From NCBI RefSeq assembly GCF_024345395.1, contig NZ_JAGQBA010000003.1:350130-414129 (forward strand): 64,000 nucleotides of DNA, given 5' to 3'. This document shows, piece after piece, positions 17,260 to 26,955 of the stretch (its first letter is position 1; each line of letters begins with the position of its first letter). The DNA is from Cyanobium sp. Tous-M-B4 (lineage in GTDB: Bacteria > Cyanobacteriota > Cyanobacteriia > PCC-6307 > Cyanobiaceae). The notes beneath the pieces were generated by a model. It worked only from the letters and a program-made list of their open reading frames with translations. It was not told the origin of the DNA and ran no database searches. Position numbers and translations under genes: made by a program.

Positions 17260-18441
17260 GAGGCCAAGCCAGCGGGCCAGGGGTCCGGCGCTTAGGCCCT
17301 GCAACCCCACGGTGAGCAGGATCGTCAGAAACACCAACCCCTGCAGACGGCCGGCCCCCACCACTCCAGCCTGCTCAAGGCGAATCGCAAAGAGACTGGC
17401 CACTGCCGCGGTAACGATGCCGCGGGGCGCCAGCCAACTCATCAGGGCCCGCTGGGGCAGGCTGAAGGCGAGGCCCCAGGTGGCCAGGCCGATGGCCACT
17501 GGGCGCACCAGCAGCATCAAACTCAGCACGCAGGCCACCCCACCCCAGCCCAAGGGGCTGAGTTCGGCCCAGCTCACATCTGCGGCCAGCAGGGGAAAAA
17601 GCATCGTGATCGCCAGCTGGGCCAACTGACGAATCAACTCATCGAGCTCGGCGGCATCGGTATCGGGCCGGCGACCCACCACCACCCCGGCAGCCACGGC
17701 GGCGGGCAGCCCCGATTCGGGCAGCAGCAACTCACAGCCGCTGAACATTAAAAACAAGGTGCCCAAGGTGAGCTGGAGCCGCAGGGCCCCGGCCGGCTGG
17801 GCGGGGATACGGCACAGGGCTTCGGCCAGCAGCCAGCCGCAGAGCGCACCGATCGCCACACCGCCACCGAGCCGTTGCAGTAGCCCCAGGGCCAGCTCCC
17901 GCCAGCCATGGAGGTCGCCCAGGGCCAGCTCCAAAAGCAGTAGCGCCAGCACGGCACCAATCGGCTCCAAGATCAGGCCCTCCCCCTCCAACACCTCACC
18001 CAGAGGCGGAGCCAGGCGGATCTGCCGCACCAGCGGGGTTACCACGGTGGGGCCAGTGGCCAGCACGATGGCGCTGAACACCGCCGCCAGCGACCAATTC
18101 AGTCCCGCCAACCAGTGGGCGGCCAGCAGGCCAGCGGCGAGGCCGAGCACCAGGCGCACCAACACGATGCGCAGCACCGCCTGCTTGGTGGCATCACCTG
18201 GCAGGCGCAGATTGATGCCACCGTCGAACAGCACCAGGCTCACCAGCAGCCCCACCACAGTGCCCAGGCCGGCGCCCAGGTCGAGGGGTTCTACAAGGCC
18301 AAAGCCGGAGCGGCCGATCACCAGGCCGGCGCTGAGCAACAGCACCACCCCAGGCAAGCCGGTGAGCCAGGCCAGGGCCTGAGCAGTGGCCCCGGCAAAA
18401 ACCGTGACCCCCCAAAGCAGGCCCAGCCGCTCAGGCGTCAT
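17191..18441 (-). CDS. CPA1-type cation:proton antiporter
   Basis: The 416-aa protein has about 12 membrane helices of the NhaP/CPA1 fold. [17 protein letters not shown] near residue 128 is the characteristic unwound-helix block, and [10 protein letters not shown] near 70 matches the family. It should exchange Na+ or K+ for protons across the plasma membrane. Its last 23 codons overlap the end of gltX, and a stop there could also reflect a shifted end. The ATG overlaps the preceding small gene by 4 bases. Confidence 0.88.
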   Translation of the reverse strand: MTPERLGLLWGVTVFAGATAQALAWLTGLPGVVLLLSAGLVIGRSGFGLVEPLDLGAGLGTVVGLLVSLVLFDGGINLRLPGDATKQAVLRIVLVRLVLGLAAGLLAAHWLAGLNWSLAAVFSAIVLATGPTVVTPLVRQIRLAPPLGEVLEGEGLILEPIGAVLALLLLELALGDLHGWRELALGLLQRLGGGVAIGALCGWLLAEALCRIPAQPAGALRLQLTLGTLFLMFSGCELLLPESGLPAAVAAGVVVGRRPDTDAAELDELIRQLAQLAITMLFPLLAADVSWAELSPLGWGGVACVLSLMLLVRPVAIGLATWGLAFSLPQRALMSWLAPRGIVTAAVASLFAIRLEQAGVVGAGRLQGLVFLTILLTVGLQGLSAGPLARWLGLSEAAGDAGAVVAASVQQQPGGQ

Positions 18442-18680
18442 TCATCGAGGGCGTTGAACTTGGGCTCCACGTGGATGCCAATCACGCCGTTGGGTCGCAC
18501 CACCAGATACTCGCCCTCCATGTCGCCGATCGGCACATTCACGAAGGCGTCTGGGGCGGAGGCGGTGAGAACCCCGCCATACCACTGCTGAAACGCCTCC
18601 AGGGTGGGGAAATGGACGGTTTCGGTCTGGCCGCCGCTCATATGCAGGTGAACGGCGTAGCGGCGGGGGATGCGGGACAT
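18438..18680 (-). CDS. Conserved hypothetical protein (80 aa)
   Basis: This small soluble protein has a YAVHLHMSGGQTETVHFPTLEAFQQWY segment (a strand-helix pattern with several His residues) and a VPIGDMEGEYLVVRPNGVIGIHVEP tail. I do not recognise a function. It overlaps the antiporter start by 4 bases and the end of the DUF1643 gene by 43 bases, so all three are likely co-transcribed. Confidence 0.65.
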   Translation of the reverse strand: MSRIPRRYAVHLHMSGGQTETVHFPTLEAFQQWYGGVLTASAPDAFVNVPIGDMEGEYLVVRPNGVIGIHVEPKFNALDE

Positions 18681-19237
18681 GGGGGCGCGCCAGGCAGCGA
18701 AACGGACGTGCCCACAGGATGCCCCAGGGTCTGTTGGTTGTGCCAGGTGAGTGGCTGCAGCGCAACATCACTGGCCACATAGAGGGGATGGCGGGGCTGG
18801 CCGGCGGCGGTGAGGCCCAGGGCCCAGAGACCAGGCCCCTGCAACAAGGCCAGCACCTCCTGATCGCGCCCCCGGCAGGCCCCCTGGTTGCCCCAGCCCA
18901 GCCAGAGGGTGGCCTCAGGCTGGGCCGCCAGCCGGTGCTGCAGCCAGAAATCAGCCTCCAAGCCCACCGGATCGGCGGCGCGGCGCAGCACCGCCGGCGA
19001 CGGGCTGACGCGGGCAAACAGGTTGAGCACCTCGAGGCTGCCGAAGCCCCAGCGCTGGGCAAAGCCCACCAACCGCCGCAGGGTGGGATCGTCGCGCTGG
19101 CCATCGGCCCGAGAGGGATTGAGGCCGATGAAGATCAGCCTTGGCGCCGCCGGCTGCCACAGCCGCTCCAGCCACCAGCGGTAACGGCCGCAGGAGCTGA
19201 AGGCGGCGCTGCCGCTGACGATGGCCTCCTGCAACAT
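18638..19237 (-). CDS. DUF1643 protein
   Basis: This 199-aa protein belongs to DUF1643. The signature is IFIGLNPSRADGQRDDPTLRRLVGF near residue 35, followed by LEVLNLFARVSPSP. The family has no established activity. The ATG at 19237 is used. A TTG at 19261 would overlap the divergent MNT gene. The last 43 bases overlap the next gene in another frame, and the Pro/Ala-rich tail may be an extension past the usual family end. Confidence 0.75.
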   Translation of the reverse strand: MLQEAIVSGSAAFSSCGRYRWWLERLWQPAAPRLIFIGLNPSRADGQRDDPTLRRLVGFAQRWGFGSLEVLNLFARVSPSPAVLRRAADPVGLEADFWLQHRLAAQPEATLWLGWGNQGACRGRDQEVLALLQGPGLWALGLTAAGQPRHPLYVASDVALQPLTWHNQQTLGHPVGTSVSLPGAPPCPASPAATPFTCI

Positions 19238-19254
19238 CCCCGTAGCATGAAACG

Positions 19255-19593
19255 ATGCCAAGCCTGGCCGCTATTCGCGAACAGCGCCTAAGTGCCCGCC
19301 TAACGGTGTTGCGCGCAGGCGCCGCAGTTGTTGCTGCCAACCATCCCGGCGGCGAAGTGTGGCTGTTCGGCTCGCTGGCTCGCGGTGACTGGGACGCCTA
19401 TTCCGACGTAGACCTGCTGGCCATCGCCCCCACCCAGGTGGCCGCAGATGCCTTGGCCGATGCGCTGCTGGACGCCCGCCTAGGTGACGACGTGCTGGCC
19501 CTAAGCCAGGAGCGCTGGCAGCAGCTGAAAGGGGGCGACGATCCCTACTGGCGGGCCATCGGCCGCGACGCCCTGCGCCTGGATCAGCCGTGA
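19255..19593 (+). CDS. MNT-type nucleotidyltransferase (antitoxin-like)
   Basis: The 112-aa minimal nucleotidyltransferase has the motif WLFGSLARGDWDAYSDVDLL near residues 36-55, with the GS and Asp-x-Asp pair that bind nucleotide and metal. In MNT-HEPN modules this partner modifies or neutralises the HEPN protein. The stop overlaps the HEPN start as GTGA, which implies coupled translation. It is divergent from the DUF1643 gene, 17 bases away. Confidence 0.85.
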   Translation: MPSLAAIREQRLSARLTVLRAGAAVVAANHPGGEVWLFGSLARGDWDAYSDVDLLAIAPTQVAADALADALLDARLGDDVLALSQERWQQLKGGDDPYWRAIGRDALRLDQP

Positions 19594-19982
19594 CTCCCAG
19601 GGTTGAGGCCTGGATCCGCCAGGCCCAAAACGATCTGGAGGCAGCGCGCTTCACGGCCGGCCAGGGGTTCCATGCCCAGGCCTGCTACCTGGCGGGTCAG
19701 GCCGCCGAAAAGGCGCTCAAGGCCCTGGTTCTGGCAACCGGGATCACTCCGCCATACAGCCACTCCCTCGAAAAACTGGTGGAACTGTTGCAACAGCAGG
19801 GCCTGGATCTCCCAGACCTGGCTGAGCTGCATCTCAAGGCGCTCACGCGCATGAACAGTGCCAGCCGCTACCCCCAAGGCGATGAGGCCCCGGCTGATCT
19901 CTTCGATGCCAATGACAGCAGCACTGCCCTGGGCACTGCGGAGGCCGTGGTGCGAATCGCGATGACCCGACTGCAAGCCTGA
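19590..19982 (+). CDS. HEPN-domain protein (partner of MNT)
   Basis: This 130-aa helical protein has the HEPN pattern, with VEAWIRQAQNDLEAARFTA at the start, CYLAGQAAEKALKALVL in the second helix and HSLEKLVELL in the third. A search by eye for the R-x4-6-H motif of RNase-type HEPN toxins found none (the nearest Arg-His pair is seven residues apart). It resembles the HI0074 type that ends with a RYP motif, so it may not be a nuclease. It is translationally coupled to the MNT gene and lies 50 bases before polA. Confidence 0.8.
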   Translation: MTPRVEAWIRQAQNDLEAARFTAGQGFHAQACYLAGQAAEKALKALVLATGITPPYSHSLEKLVELLQQQGLDLPDLAELHLKALTRMNSASRYPQGDEAPADLFDANDSSTALGTAEAVVRIAMTRLQA

Positions 19983-20032
19983 GCTCTGGCAGGCTGGCCC
20001 CCACGCCCGCGCCGCTCCGGCCCCCCGCACCT

Positions 20033-23000
20033 GTGGCCCCCAGCACCAAGCCCCTGCTGCTGCTGATCGACGGCCACTCCCTGGCCTTCCGCAGCTTTTA
20101 TGCCTTCTCCAAGGGGGGCGACGGCGGCCTGAGCACCAAGGCCGGGGTGCCCACCAGCGTCACCTACGGCTTCCTCAAGGCCCTGCTCGACAACTGCAAG
20201 GGGCTCAAGCCCAATGGCCTGGTGGTGGCCTTCGACACGGCCGAACCCACCTTCCGCCACGAGGCGGACGAGGCCTACAAGGCCCACCGGGATGAGGCGC
20301 CGGAGCACTTTTTCGCCGACCTGGCCAACCTGCAGCAGATCCTGGCCGAGAGCCTCGACATCCCCCTGGCGATGGCGCCTGGCTTCGAGGCCGACGACGT
20401 GCTCGGCACCCTGGCCAACCGGGCCGCCAACGCCGGCTGGCGGGTGCGGATCCTCTCGGGCGACCGCGACCTGTTCCAGTTGGTCGACGACGAGCGCGAC
20501 ATCGCCGTGCTCTACATGGGCGGCGGCCCCTACGCCAAAAACAGCGGCCCCAGCGAGATCCGCCGCGAGGGCGTGATCGCCAAGCTCGGCGTCACCCCGG
20601 AGGAGGTGGTGGATCTCAAGGCCCTCACCGGCGACAGCTCCGACAACATCCCCGGCGTCAAGGGCGTGGGCCCCAAAACCGCCATCAACCTGCTGGCCGC
20701 CTACGACCATGTGGACGGCATCTACGCGGCCCTCGAAGCGCTCGAGCAGGCGGGGCCCAAGGCCAAGGATCCCAAGGGCGTGCTCAAGGGCGCCCTGGTG
20801 GACAAGCTGCGCGCCGACCGTGAAAACGCCTACCGGTCGCGCATGCTGGCCGAGATCCTGATCGACATCCCCCTGCCCAGCGAGCCTCGGCTGGAGCTGG
20901 GGGCAGTCAAGGCCGACGCCCTGGCCGGCAGCTTGGAGGAGCTGGAGCTGTACAGCCTGGTGAAACAGGTGCCCCAGTTCGCCCAGCTGTTCTCGGCCGT
21001 GCCGCCGCAGCCCAGGGAGGCAGCCAGCCCCGCGGGCGGCAAGGCCGTCACAGCCACCGAAAAGGCGCCAACGGCTGGTGAAACAGCGCATGCAACAAAC
21101 GGTCCAACAGCTGCCGATCAGCCGGACAGCCAGAAGCTGCCCCAGCTCAAGCCCCAGCTGATCACCAGCCCCGAGGCCCTCGCCGCCCTGCTGACCCACC
21201 TCAACAGCTGCAGCGATCCCGGCCGCCCCGTGGCCCTAGACACCGAAACCACCAGCCTCAATCCCTTCCAGGCCGAGTTGGTGGGGGTGGGGGTGGCCTG
21301 GGGCGATGGCCTGGCGGAGCTGGCCTACATCCCGATCGGCCACCACCCGCCCGCGGCGGCCGACCTGCTCAGCGCCCCCCCAGACGCGCCGAGCCAACTG
21401 CCCCTCGCTGCGGTGCTCACCGCCCTGGCCCCCTGGCTGGCCAGCGCCTCCCACCCCAAGGCCCTGCAGAACGCCAAGTACGACCGGCTGATCCTGCTGC
21501 GCCATGGCCTGCCCCTGGATGGGGTGGTGATGGACACGATGCTGGCCGATTACCTGCGCGATGCCGGCGACAAACACGGCCTCGACGCCATGGCCGAGCG
21601 CCACTTCGGCTTCAGCCCCACCAGCTACAGCGAGCTGGTGCCCAAGGGAGCCAATTTCGCGTCCGTGGGGATCGCCGAGGCGGCGCTGTATTGCGGCATG
21701 GATGTGCACCTCACCTGGCGCCTGGCCCAGCTGCTGCGCCGCGAGCTAACGGCCATGGGCGATGCCCTGCCCGAGCTGCTCGACCAGCTGGAGCTACCCC
21801 TGGAGCCGGTGCTAGCCCTGATGGAGGCCACCGGCATCCGCATCGACACCGCCTACCTCGGTGAGCTCAGCGCCGAGCTCAAAATCACCCTGGATCGCCT
21901 CGAGGGCGAGGCCAAGGCCTCCGCCGGGGTGGACTTCAACCTCGCCTCCCCCAAACAACTGGGCGAGCTGCTGTTCGACACCCTCGGGCTGGATCGCAAG
22001 AAATCGCGCAAGACCAAAACCGGCTGGAGCACCGACGCGGCCGTGCTGGAGAAGCTGGAGGCCGATCACCCAGTGGTGCCCCTGGTGCTGGAGCACCGCA
22101 CCCTCAGCAAGCTCAAGAGCACCTACGTGGATGCCCTGCCGGCCCTAATGGAGCCGGAAACCGGCCGGGTGCACACCGATTTCAACCAGGCCGTCACCGC
22201 CACCGGGCGCCTGAGCAGCAGCAACCCCAACCTGCAGAACATCCCAATCCGCACCGAGTTTTCGCGGCGGATCCGCAAGGCCTTCCTGCCCCAAGAGGGC
22301 TGGAGCCTGATCAGCGCCGACTACTCCCAAATTGAGCTGCGCATCCTGGCCCACCTCAGCGGCGAGGAGGTGCTGGTGGAGGCCTACCGGACCGGCGACG
22401 ACGTGCACGCCCTCACCGCCCGGCTGCTGCTGGAGAAGGACACCGTGACGCCGGATGAACGTCGCTTGGGCAAGACGATCAACTTCGGCGTGATTTACGG
22501 CATGGGCGCCCAGCGCTTCGCCCGGGAAACGGGCGTGAGCCAGGCCGACGCCAAAGAGTTTCTGAGCAAATACAAGCAGCGCTACCCGAAGGTGTTCGCC
22601 TTCCTGGAGCTGCAGGAGCGGCTGGCCCTGAGCCGGGGCTACGTGGAGACGATCCTGGGCCGGCGCCGCCCCTTCCACTTCGACCCCAATGGCCTGGGCC
22701 GGCTGCGGGGCAAGGATCCCCTGGAGATCGACTTAGAGGTAGCCCGCCGCGGCGGCATGGAGGCCCAGCAGCTCAGGGCTGCCGCCAATGCGCCGATCCA
22801 GGGCTCCAGCGCCGACATCATCAAGCTGGCCATGGTGCAGCTGCACCGGGAGCTACAGGCCTCCGCCCTGCCGGCCCGGTTACTATTGCAGGTGCACGAC
22901 GAACTGGTGCTCGAGGCGTCCCCCGAGGCGCTTGATCAGGTGCTCACCCTCACCCGCGACACCATGGAGCGAGCCGTGGCCCTCTCGGTGCCCCTGGTGG

Positions 23001-23041
23001 TGGAAACGGGCGTGGGGCCTAACTGGATGGACGCGAAGTAG
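20033..23041 (+). CDS. polA: DNA polymerase I
   Basis: The 1002-aa protein has three domains. The 5' nuclease spans about 1-310, with LLLIDGHSLAFRSFYAF and a GDSSDNIPGVKGVGPKTA helix-hairpin. The 3'-5' exonuclease (about 385-570) keeps ALDTETTSLNPF, so it is probably active. The family A polymerase domain follows, with SADYSQIELRILAHLSGE near 762, RRLGKTINFGVIYGMG near 815 and LQVHDELVLEA near 953. It serves repair and primer removal. The start is a GTG at 20033; an Ala/Pro/Thr-rich linker lies near 325-370. Confidence 0.97.
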   Translation: MAPSTKPLLLLIDGHSLAFRSFYAFSKGGDGGLSTKAGVPTSVTYGFLKALLDNCKGLKPNGLVVAFDTAEPTFRHEADEAYKAHRDEAPEHFFADLANLQQILAESLDIPLAMAPGFEADDVLGTLANRAANAGWRVRILSGDRDLFQLVDDERDIAVLYMGGGPYAKNSGPSEIRREGVIAKLGVTPEEVVDLKALTGDSSDNIPGVKGVGPKTAINLLAAYDHVDGIYAALEALEQAGPKAKDPKGVLKGALVDKLRADRENAYRSRMLAEILIDIPLPSEPRLELGAVKADALAGSLEELELYSLVKQVPQFAQLFSAVPPQPREAASPAGGKAVTATEKAPTAGETAHATNGPTAADQPDSQKLPQLKPQLITSPEALAALLTHLNSCSDPGRPVALDTETTSLNPFQAELVGVGVAWGDGLAELAYIPIGHHPPAAADLLSAPPDAPSQLPLAAVLTALAPWLASASHPKALQNAKYDRLILLRHGLPLDGVVMDTMLADYLRDAGDKHGLDAMAERHFGFSPTSYSELVPKGANFASVGIAEAALYCGMDVHLTWRLAQLLRRELTAMGDALPELLDQLELPLEPVLALMEATGIRIDTAYLGELSAELKITLDRLEGEAKASAGVDFNLASPKQLGELLFDTLGLDRKKSRKTKTGWSTDAAVLEKLEADHPVVPLVLEHRTLSKLKSTYVDALPALMEPETGRVHTDFNQAVTATGRLSSSNPNLQNIPIRTEFSRRIRKAFLPQEGWSLISADYSQIELRILAHLSGEEVLVEAYRTGDDVHALTARLLLEKDTVTPDERRLGKTINFGVIYGMGAQRFARETGVSQADAKEFLSKYKQRYPKVFAFLELQERLALSRGYVETILGRRRPFHFDPNGLGRLRGKDPLEIDLEVARRGGMEAQQLRAAANAPIQGSSADIIKLAMVQLHRELQASALPARLLLQVHDELVLEASPEALDQVLTLTRDTMERAVALSVPLVVETGVGPNWMDAK

Positions 23042-23061
23042 GCATTCCGAACAGCCCAGGC

Positions 23062-23877
23062 TCAGCCAGCCGCGACTGGAGGCTGGATCGGGTAACAGAT
23101 TCGTTCTTCGCCCATCTGCAGGAGCTCAACGTAGCCGGTGAAATCGGCCTGAAGCACGATGGCTCGCATCTGCTCCGGCGACAGGCGCCGAGCTGCCCTT
23201 TCCGGATTGACACTGGGCAGACTGCCGTGAGCTCTGGTATAAACACCCTGAAGGGATTCCATGTCAATGCAGTCATCGGCGCTAGCAAGCCCAATCGACT
23301 CATAGACGCCCTTACACACAGTCACGAAAGCATTGAATTCGGAAAATCCGGAGGAGGCAGCGTCATAATCAAACACCAAAACCCTATGATCCTTAGCAAT
23401 CTGGCGTACGCGACTTATATAGGTATTCCAGTCACGAACCCCATCCTGAATAGAATATGACCAAGGATCGTTGGTGCTCTGCAACCTGGCCAGATAGGAC
23501 AAGCAGACATCAAACACATTACGCAGAGTGGCGACAAAAGTCACATCAATACCCTTGACCTGATCAAAAAACGCCTGATGCTCGTAGAGCTTAGGCAACT
23601 TATCCCCATAACGGAGAATCGACTGAGCCTGCAGCCGATTGAGCAGATCCGAATTGACCAGCTGATGCTCACATTTAAGGGCCTCAAAATCGCCAACACA
23701 GGCAGGTTGATAGCTGGCAAGATTGAGTTGCTTGGTCGAGTTGAGAATGCCATGGCGTTCAATCAATACCAACGCCTGGCGATGAGCATTAATCAGCTCG
23801 GCTAGCAGCGTGGTGCCAGAGCGAGGGCAACCAAAGATGAACAGGTTTGCGTTGGGGATAGGGAAGGAAGAGCTCAT
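23062..23877 (-). CDS. Sulfotransferase-family protein
   Basis: This 271-aa protein begins near the PAPS-binding loop IFGCPRSGTTLLAELIN (residues about 12-28), typical of sulfotransferases that sulfate carbohydrates or proteins in the cell or at the membrane. The 3'-phosphate region shows the VTFVATLRNVFDVCLSYL pattern. I chose the ATG at 23877; longer starts would overlap the upstream glycosyltransferase. Base composition is a little less GC-rich than in the core genes. It lies at the 3' end of a probable GT-sulfotransferase operon and converges on polA. Confidence 0.75.
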   Translation of the reverse strand: MSSSFPIPNANLFIFGCPRSGTTLLAELINAHRQALVLIERHGILNSTKQLNLASYQPACVGDFEALKCEHQLVNSDLLNRLQAQSILRYGDKLPKLYEHQAFFDQVKGIDVTFVATLRNVFDVCLSYLARLQSTNDPWSYSIQDGVRDWNTYISRVRQIAKDHRVLVFDYDAASSGFSEFNAFVTVCKGVYESIGLASADDCIDMESLQGVYTRAHGSLPSVNPERAARRLSPEQMRAIVLQADFTGYVELLQMGEERICYPIQPPVAAG

Positions 23878-23968
23878 GATGGAGGTTGATGGAGGAGGTG
23901 AGAAGAGAACGCTGCGCTTACCACGATCAAGCCGTGAATCCCAGCTCGCGGCAACTAATTCAGAAACA

Positions 23969-26863
23969 TTAACTTGAAGCATAGCCACCATCAACAATAT
24001 CTTTAATATTATGAGAAAATGCGACAGGATCACAGTCCTGGTTGAAGGCTCGAATCATGTGGCGGCGAATCGCGCTGAGGCGGGATGGATCAGAAAACGC
24101 CAACCTCACCCCATCAGCGAATTCAGCAGGAGTGTCAGCGAGTAGCAAAGCTTCCTGCCCAGCCCAGCCAATCTGCTCGGCGATTAGGGAAGTGGTCAAA
24201 GTAGGAATACCAAACGATGAAGCCAGATGCACCTTATGGGGGATACCTGCGGCATAGCGCGTTGGGGCTACAAACAGGCGAGCGCGTGAAAAGAGTTGGG
24301 TCAGATCATCCACAAGTCCTTTGTAAACTACAAACGGGAAAACCGCTTGCATCTCCTTGATCAGCTCAAGCGTGGCATCGCATTTGATATTGCCAGCAAT
24401 GACAAAATGGTTTAGGCCTTCGGGCAGCTGACCAAGGGCAGGAAGCAGATCGTTGTACAACCACTCCAGGGAATCGTGATTGGGCGAGAATTGATCGTAA
24501 ATAGCCCCGAGGAAAACCAGCGAGTCTCTCGGCGTGCAGTCGAAATCATGCTCGTCACCAAATCCTGGAAAGCAGTGCCCGACCAGCTGACACTGCTTAC
24601 CTGGGAAAGTGCTGGCAATTACCTCGAGCTCCATCTCACTCACGCAGGTGATGCAGTCAGCCATCTCAAAACGAGACAGCTCCTCCCTGGCGAGTGCAAC
24701 CAAGTTCAGCCCATCAAGGCTGCGGAGGTGCTCACCACTATCCTGTAAAACTGTGAACGTATAATGACGGATCGAGAACAGCGACTCTGCATCAAAGATG
24801 ATTTTGGCCCCGATGGAAATACCAATCTCACTGAGCTCGCTTGCAATGGCCTTGAAGAGCTGCTGATTGTGCTCGCGGCTTACAAAAATATAATCATAGA
24901 AAGCGTGCCTCTCACGAATAATTCGCTTGAGATAGTCGAGGTCATCCTCAATACACTCCACGCCCACGGGAAGCGATAACGCATTAACGCGAGAGCGCTC
25001 AAAGTCAGTGGCATAAACCGTAAGGAAACCGCAGAAATTCATCAACTGGCAAACAATGTCGCTGGAGCGACTGAAGCCAGAGCCTGAATGACGCTCCGGA
25101 ATCTGATCATCGATGAACAGAACCTTGGGCCCTGGCTTGAGATGACCATGCAGAACACTATCAATGCTATTGGCGGAGAAGAGACCTGCGGGAAGATGGG
25201 TGGATAACCTCTCAGCATGGACTTGGCAGAAGAGCTTCTGATTAGTTGCCATTTGCCTAATCGCCCACTCATTGCCACTGGAGCTACCGAACTCATAGTG
25301 GTGAATAGTGACCAATGGGCAATACAAGATGGGGATACCTTGCGCCGCCGCACGAAAGCACAAATCCGTTTCTTCGTAGTATGCAGGGGCATAACTCATA
25401 TCAAAACAACCAAGTCGCCTGATCAGCCCCGTTGTCGAGGCAAAGAAAGCCCCAGAGATGTAATCAACGGTGCGCTCAAAGTTATAGAGGTGAAAGCCTG
25501 GATCCCGGCGTCGCCCAAGGCCAGAGCAGGATCCATCTGAAAACACGATCGATCCCGCATCCTGGATGTAGCCATCGGCATGCAAAACCTTTCCTCCAAC
25601 AATAGCCTGATCTTGATAACGACTTAGACAGGCCAAAGCCTCATCAAGCGTGTCTTCACATAGCAGTGCATCATTATTGAGAAAGCAGAGGTATTCGGTC
25701 TGAACAAGCTCCAAGGCCTGATTACAAGCCAATAGGAAGTGAGAATTCTGCTTGTTGTTAATTACAGTCACGTTGCCCTCAAGCCTGGCCAGCAGTCCTG
25801 GGGTCTGATCTGACGAGTTGTTGTCAACAATGATGAGATGCAGGTCCTTACGAGCTGAGGCAGCGATGCTCTTAAGGCATGCCAGGGTGTAGGCAGCTTT
25901 GTTGTAGACAATCACGACGATGGTCGTACTTGCCTTCTCGGAACCGCCGATGCAAAGGACGTGAGGCGACTCCATAAAGTCGCGCAACATTTTACTAAGG
26001 CGACGGGTGTTGTGAGCTTTATGACGTAGATAGAATTCCTCACTGACCGTGTCCAGCGCAAGTGGACTCTTCCTATACAGCCGGCCTTCATTTTTACCGT
26101 ACGCGACATAATGCTGCGAAAGAATAAATTGCGCCTCGCTGATTGTCGTGTTCTTGTCAGTGAGCAGGCATTGCAGGTCCGGATTGCCATCGATGTACTC
26201 TTTCCAATCGAAATCAGCAGGTAGTTGTCCAGCTAGCCTTGCCAGCCCCCTTTCGATTCCCTGGCGGCCGGCAATGCGCCCTTCGCTGAATCCGAATTGC
26301 TCAAAGTGTTCGAATAGCTGATCGGCAGAGAGCTGGTTGAGCTCTGGGTTTAAGCGCCGATAGATGCTGGGCTCAAAGAAACCTGTAAGCCAGTTACTGG
26401 CATGAGCCTCCGCTTCCTGCGAAAGCGGTGGTTGTGTCGTCAACGCCTTTTGGAAGTGTTGGTAGGCACTGAAGCCATCATCGAGGCTTCTGAGCTCAGC
26501 TAACTTGTAATGACACCAACTGATCTCGTGCTGCTGCAGCGATATCTCCAGGGTTTGCAGGGCGGACTGCTGTTCACCACAGGCCACTTCTAGGCAACCC
26601 TTGTGGTACAGAAACCAGGCCTGCTGATCGGATCCAAACCTGAAATCGCAGCGTTCAACAATCTGCACCAACTGCTGCGCCAAGGACAGACTTCCCTGCT
26701 CGATCGCTAGTTCGATCTCCTTGAGAATCTTGGTAAGGGCTTGATCCGACAATGGAGTGGCCGGTGCCACCGGCTCCGCCACCGCCCGATTGGGCTCAAG
26801 CAGTCGGGCGGGATCCTTGAGAACCAGGATCATCTGCTCTGTCGTGAGCTTGGGGGAAGACAT
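23969..26863 (-). CDS. Large two-domain glycosyltransferase (GT2 plus GT4-like)
   Basis: The 964-aa protein has a helical N-terminal region (to about 130), a central GT2 domain and a C-terminal GT4/GT1-like domain. GT2 motifs are TTIVVIVYNKAAYTLACL near 312, IIVDNNSSDQT, CFLNNDALL (the metal-site position) and PAYYEETDLCFRAAAQG. The C-terminal part shows KVLFIDDQIPERHSGSG near 600 and AGIPHKVHLASSFGIPT near 890. It should transfer sugars onto a surface glycan or protein at the cytoplasmic face. The same architecture occurs in the gene at 39114-41951. It is followed after 91 bases by the sulfotransferase. Confidence 0.85.
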   Translation of the reverse strand: MSSPKLTTEQMILVLKDPARLLEPNRAVAEPVAPATPLSDQALTKILKEIELAIEQGSLSLAQQLVQIVERCDFRFGSDQQAWFLYHKGCLEVACGEQQSALQTLEISLQQHEISWCHYKLAELRSLDDGFSAYQHFQKALTTQPPLSQEAEAHASNWLTGFFEPSIYRRLNPELNQLSADQLFEHFEQFGFSEGRIAGRQGIERGLARLAGQLPADFDWKEYIDGNPDLQCLLTDKNTTISEAQFILSQHYVAYGKNEGRLYRKSPLALDTVSEEFYLRHKAHNTRRLSKMLRDFMESPHVLCIGGSEKASTTIVVIVYNKAAYTLACLKSIAASARKDLHLIIVDNNSSDQTPGLLARLEGNVTVINNKQNSHFLLACNQALELVQTEYLCFLNNDALLCEDTLDEALACLSRYQDQAIVGGKVLHADGYIQDAGSIVFSDGSCSGLGRRRDPGFHLYNFERTVDYISGAFFASTTGLIRRLGCFDMSYAPAYYEETDLCFRAAAQGIPILYCPLVTIHHYEFGSSSGNEWAIRQMATNQKLFCQVHAERLSTHLPAGLFSANSIDSVLHGHLKPGPKVLFIDDQIPERHSGSGFSRSSDIVCQLMNFCGFLTVYATDFERSRVNALSLPVGVECIEDDLDYLKRIIRERHAFYDYIFVSREHNQQLFKAIASELSEIGISIGAKIIFDAESLFSIRHYTFTVLQDSGEHLRSLDGLNLVALAREELSRFEMADCITCVSEMELEVIASTFPGKQCQLVGHCFPGFGDEHDFDCTPRDSLVFLGAIYDQFSPNHDSLEWLYNDLLPALGQLPEGLNHFVIAGNIKCDATLELIKEMQAVFPFVVYKGLVDDLTQLFSRARLFVAPTRYAAGIPHKVHLASSFGIPTLTTSLIAEQIGWAGQEALLLADTPAEFADGVRLAFSDPSRLSAIRRHMIRAFNQDCDPVAFSHNIKDIVDGGYASS

Positions 26864-26955
26864 CGGTGGGAACCGGACGGGCGGAGCGTTTAAAAGTCAT
26901 GGCTTCGATCCGACCGGTGGGCCGGGGCAGACCAGGAAGCACGTGCAACATCGGT

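Noticed and set aside
19868..21199. Minus-strand ORF of 443 codons antisense to polA
   Set aside because: Low-complexity Gly/Leu/Gln/Val composition. polA on the other strand has complete domains.
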